Assembly: GCA_036510975.1 (NCBI GenBank) | Contig: DATCCY010000073.1 | Location: forward strand, 56,806-120,805 | Direction: 5' to 3' | Length of the DNA: 64,000 nt | Source of the DNA: Longivirga sp036510975 | GTDB lineage: Bacteria > Actinomycetota > Actinomycetes > S36-B12 > CAIYMF01 | Part shown: positions 63,822-64,000 of the stretch, piece by piece | Numbering within the stretch: position 1 is the first letter of the stretch | Layout of the letters: each line of letters starts with the position of its first letter | Made by a program: the position numbers and the translations under genes | The notes under the pieces: generated by a model | What the model was told of the DNA's origin: nothing | Database searches by the model: none | Seen by the model: the letters and a program-made list of their open reading frames with translations, nothing else

Positions 63822-63936
63822 TCTATGGCCGCCCAGAGGGGAACCGTTAGCGCTCGCATCGTGTGACAAACCAGACCGGCGCACGACAGTGGCTCAGCGA
63901 GCGAGCCAGGGGTCTCCCGGCAGTGGCAGCATGTTG

Positions 63937-64000
63937 GTGTGGACAGCAATGCCCTCGGGTCTCTTGCTCTCCTCGTCGTGGTTCTCGCGGTCGACGTCTG
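63937..64000 (+). CDS. Start of a membrane protein, cut by the window end
   Basis: From GTG the frame reads VDSNALGSLALLVVVLAVDV and stays open to the window edge. The 12-residue hydrophobic run suggests a membrane anchor near the N-terminus. Too short to identify. Confidence 0.4.
   Translation, partial: MWTAMPSGLLLSSSWFSRSTS

Overview
The window is one contiguous stretch of a very GC-rich actinobacterial chromosome. The lineage is shown by actinobacteria-typical genes: SepH, DUF4193, DUF3093, DUF3710, DUF3159, DUF3000, the HemQ-type haem pathway, a second type II topoisomerase A subunit, and frequent GTG starts with ATGA or GTGA gene overlaps. I cannot name the genus. The block from about 18.5 to 57 kb follows, from memory, the order around M. 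tuberculosis Rv2674-Rv2701c: suhB, DUF4193, DUF3093, dut, DUF3710, hydrolase, OB-fold, DUF3159, ceoC/ceoB, APC permease, TRAM methyltransferase, dxs, RNase D, DUF3000, hemE, hemY, hemQ, msrB. Inserted genes interrupt it.

Layout: 0-4.3 kb is on the minus strand (partial beta-carbonic anhydrase, sucrase/ferredoxin-like protein, topoisomerase IV A, small membrane protein). 4.3-6.2 kb is a pseudouridine catabolism pair (psuG-psuK). 6.2-14.8 kb is a plus-strand run (GNAT/acyl-CoA synthetase fusion, MFS, DUF5998, thymidine kinase, sulfurtransferase, molybdopterin oxidoreductase). 14.8-19.7 kb holds SepH, an MFS protein, coproporphyrin ferrochelatase, inositol monophosphatase and a beheaded SDR remnant. 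19.7-34 kb is the conserved block with gamma-carbonic anhydrase, dUTPase, a divergent potassium module (two TrkA/RCK proteins facing a KimA-like permease), an RNA methyltransferase and aconitase. 34.2-39.5 kb is an inserted XylFGH-like sugar ABC operon with its ROK regulator. 39.6-50.6 kb has dxs, fadA-fadB, alkD, an iron permease behind a DtxR/IdeR-type box, RNase D, an atypical LuxR regulator and DUF3000. 50.7-55.3 kb holds hemE, cgoX and chdC, which with cpfC at 17 kb form the late coproporphyrin-dependent haem pathway. 55.4-58.7 kb has a kinase-like phosphotransferase, MsrB, a LysE exporter and a LigD-type polymerase.

From 58.7 kb to the end the sequence changes: small orphan genes, two lipoprotein genes (one decayed), small membrane proteins, tandem paralogs of which one is frameshifted, and visibly weaker GC bias. 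This is accessory DNA.

The most unusual non-coding signal is a family of three nearly identical 53-61 bp palindromes (19704-19756, 34130-34190, 46039-46099). They share a stem of at least 16 bp, and two also share loop sequence. Each lies beside a stop codon or insertion boundary in the conserved block. Other cis elements include an 18-bp perfect palindrome before aconitase, two matching N9-spaced inverted repeats before the sugar operon, and several strong hairpins between genes. I found no tRNA, rRNA, CRISPR array, integrase or transposase, and no gene-free stretch longer than about 300 bases.
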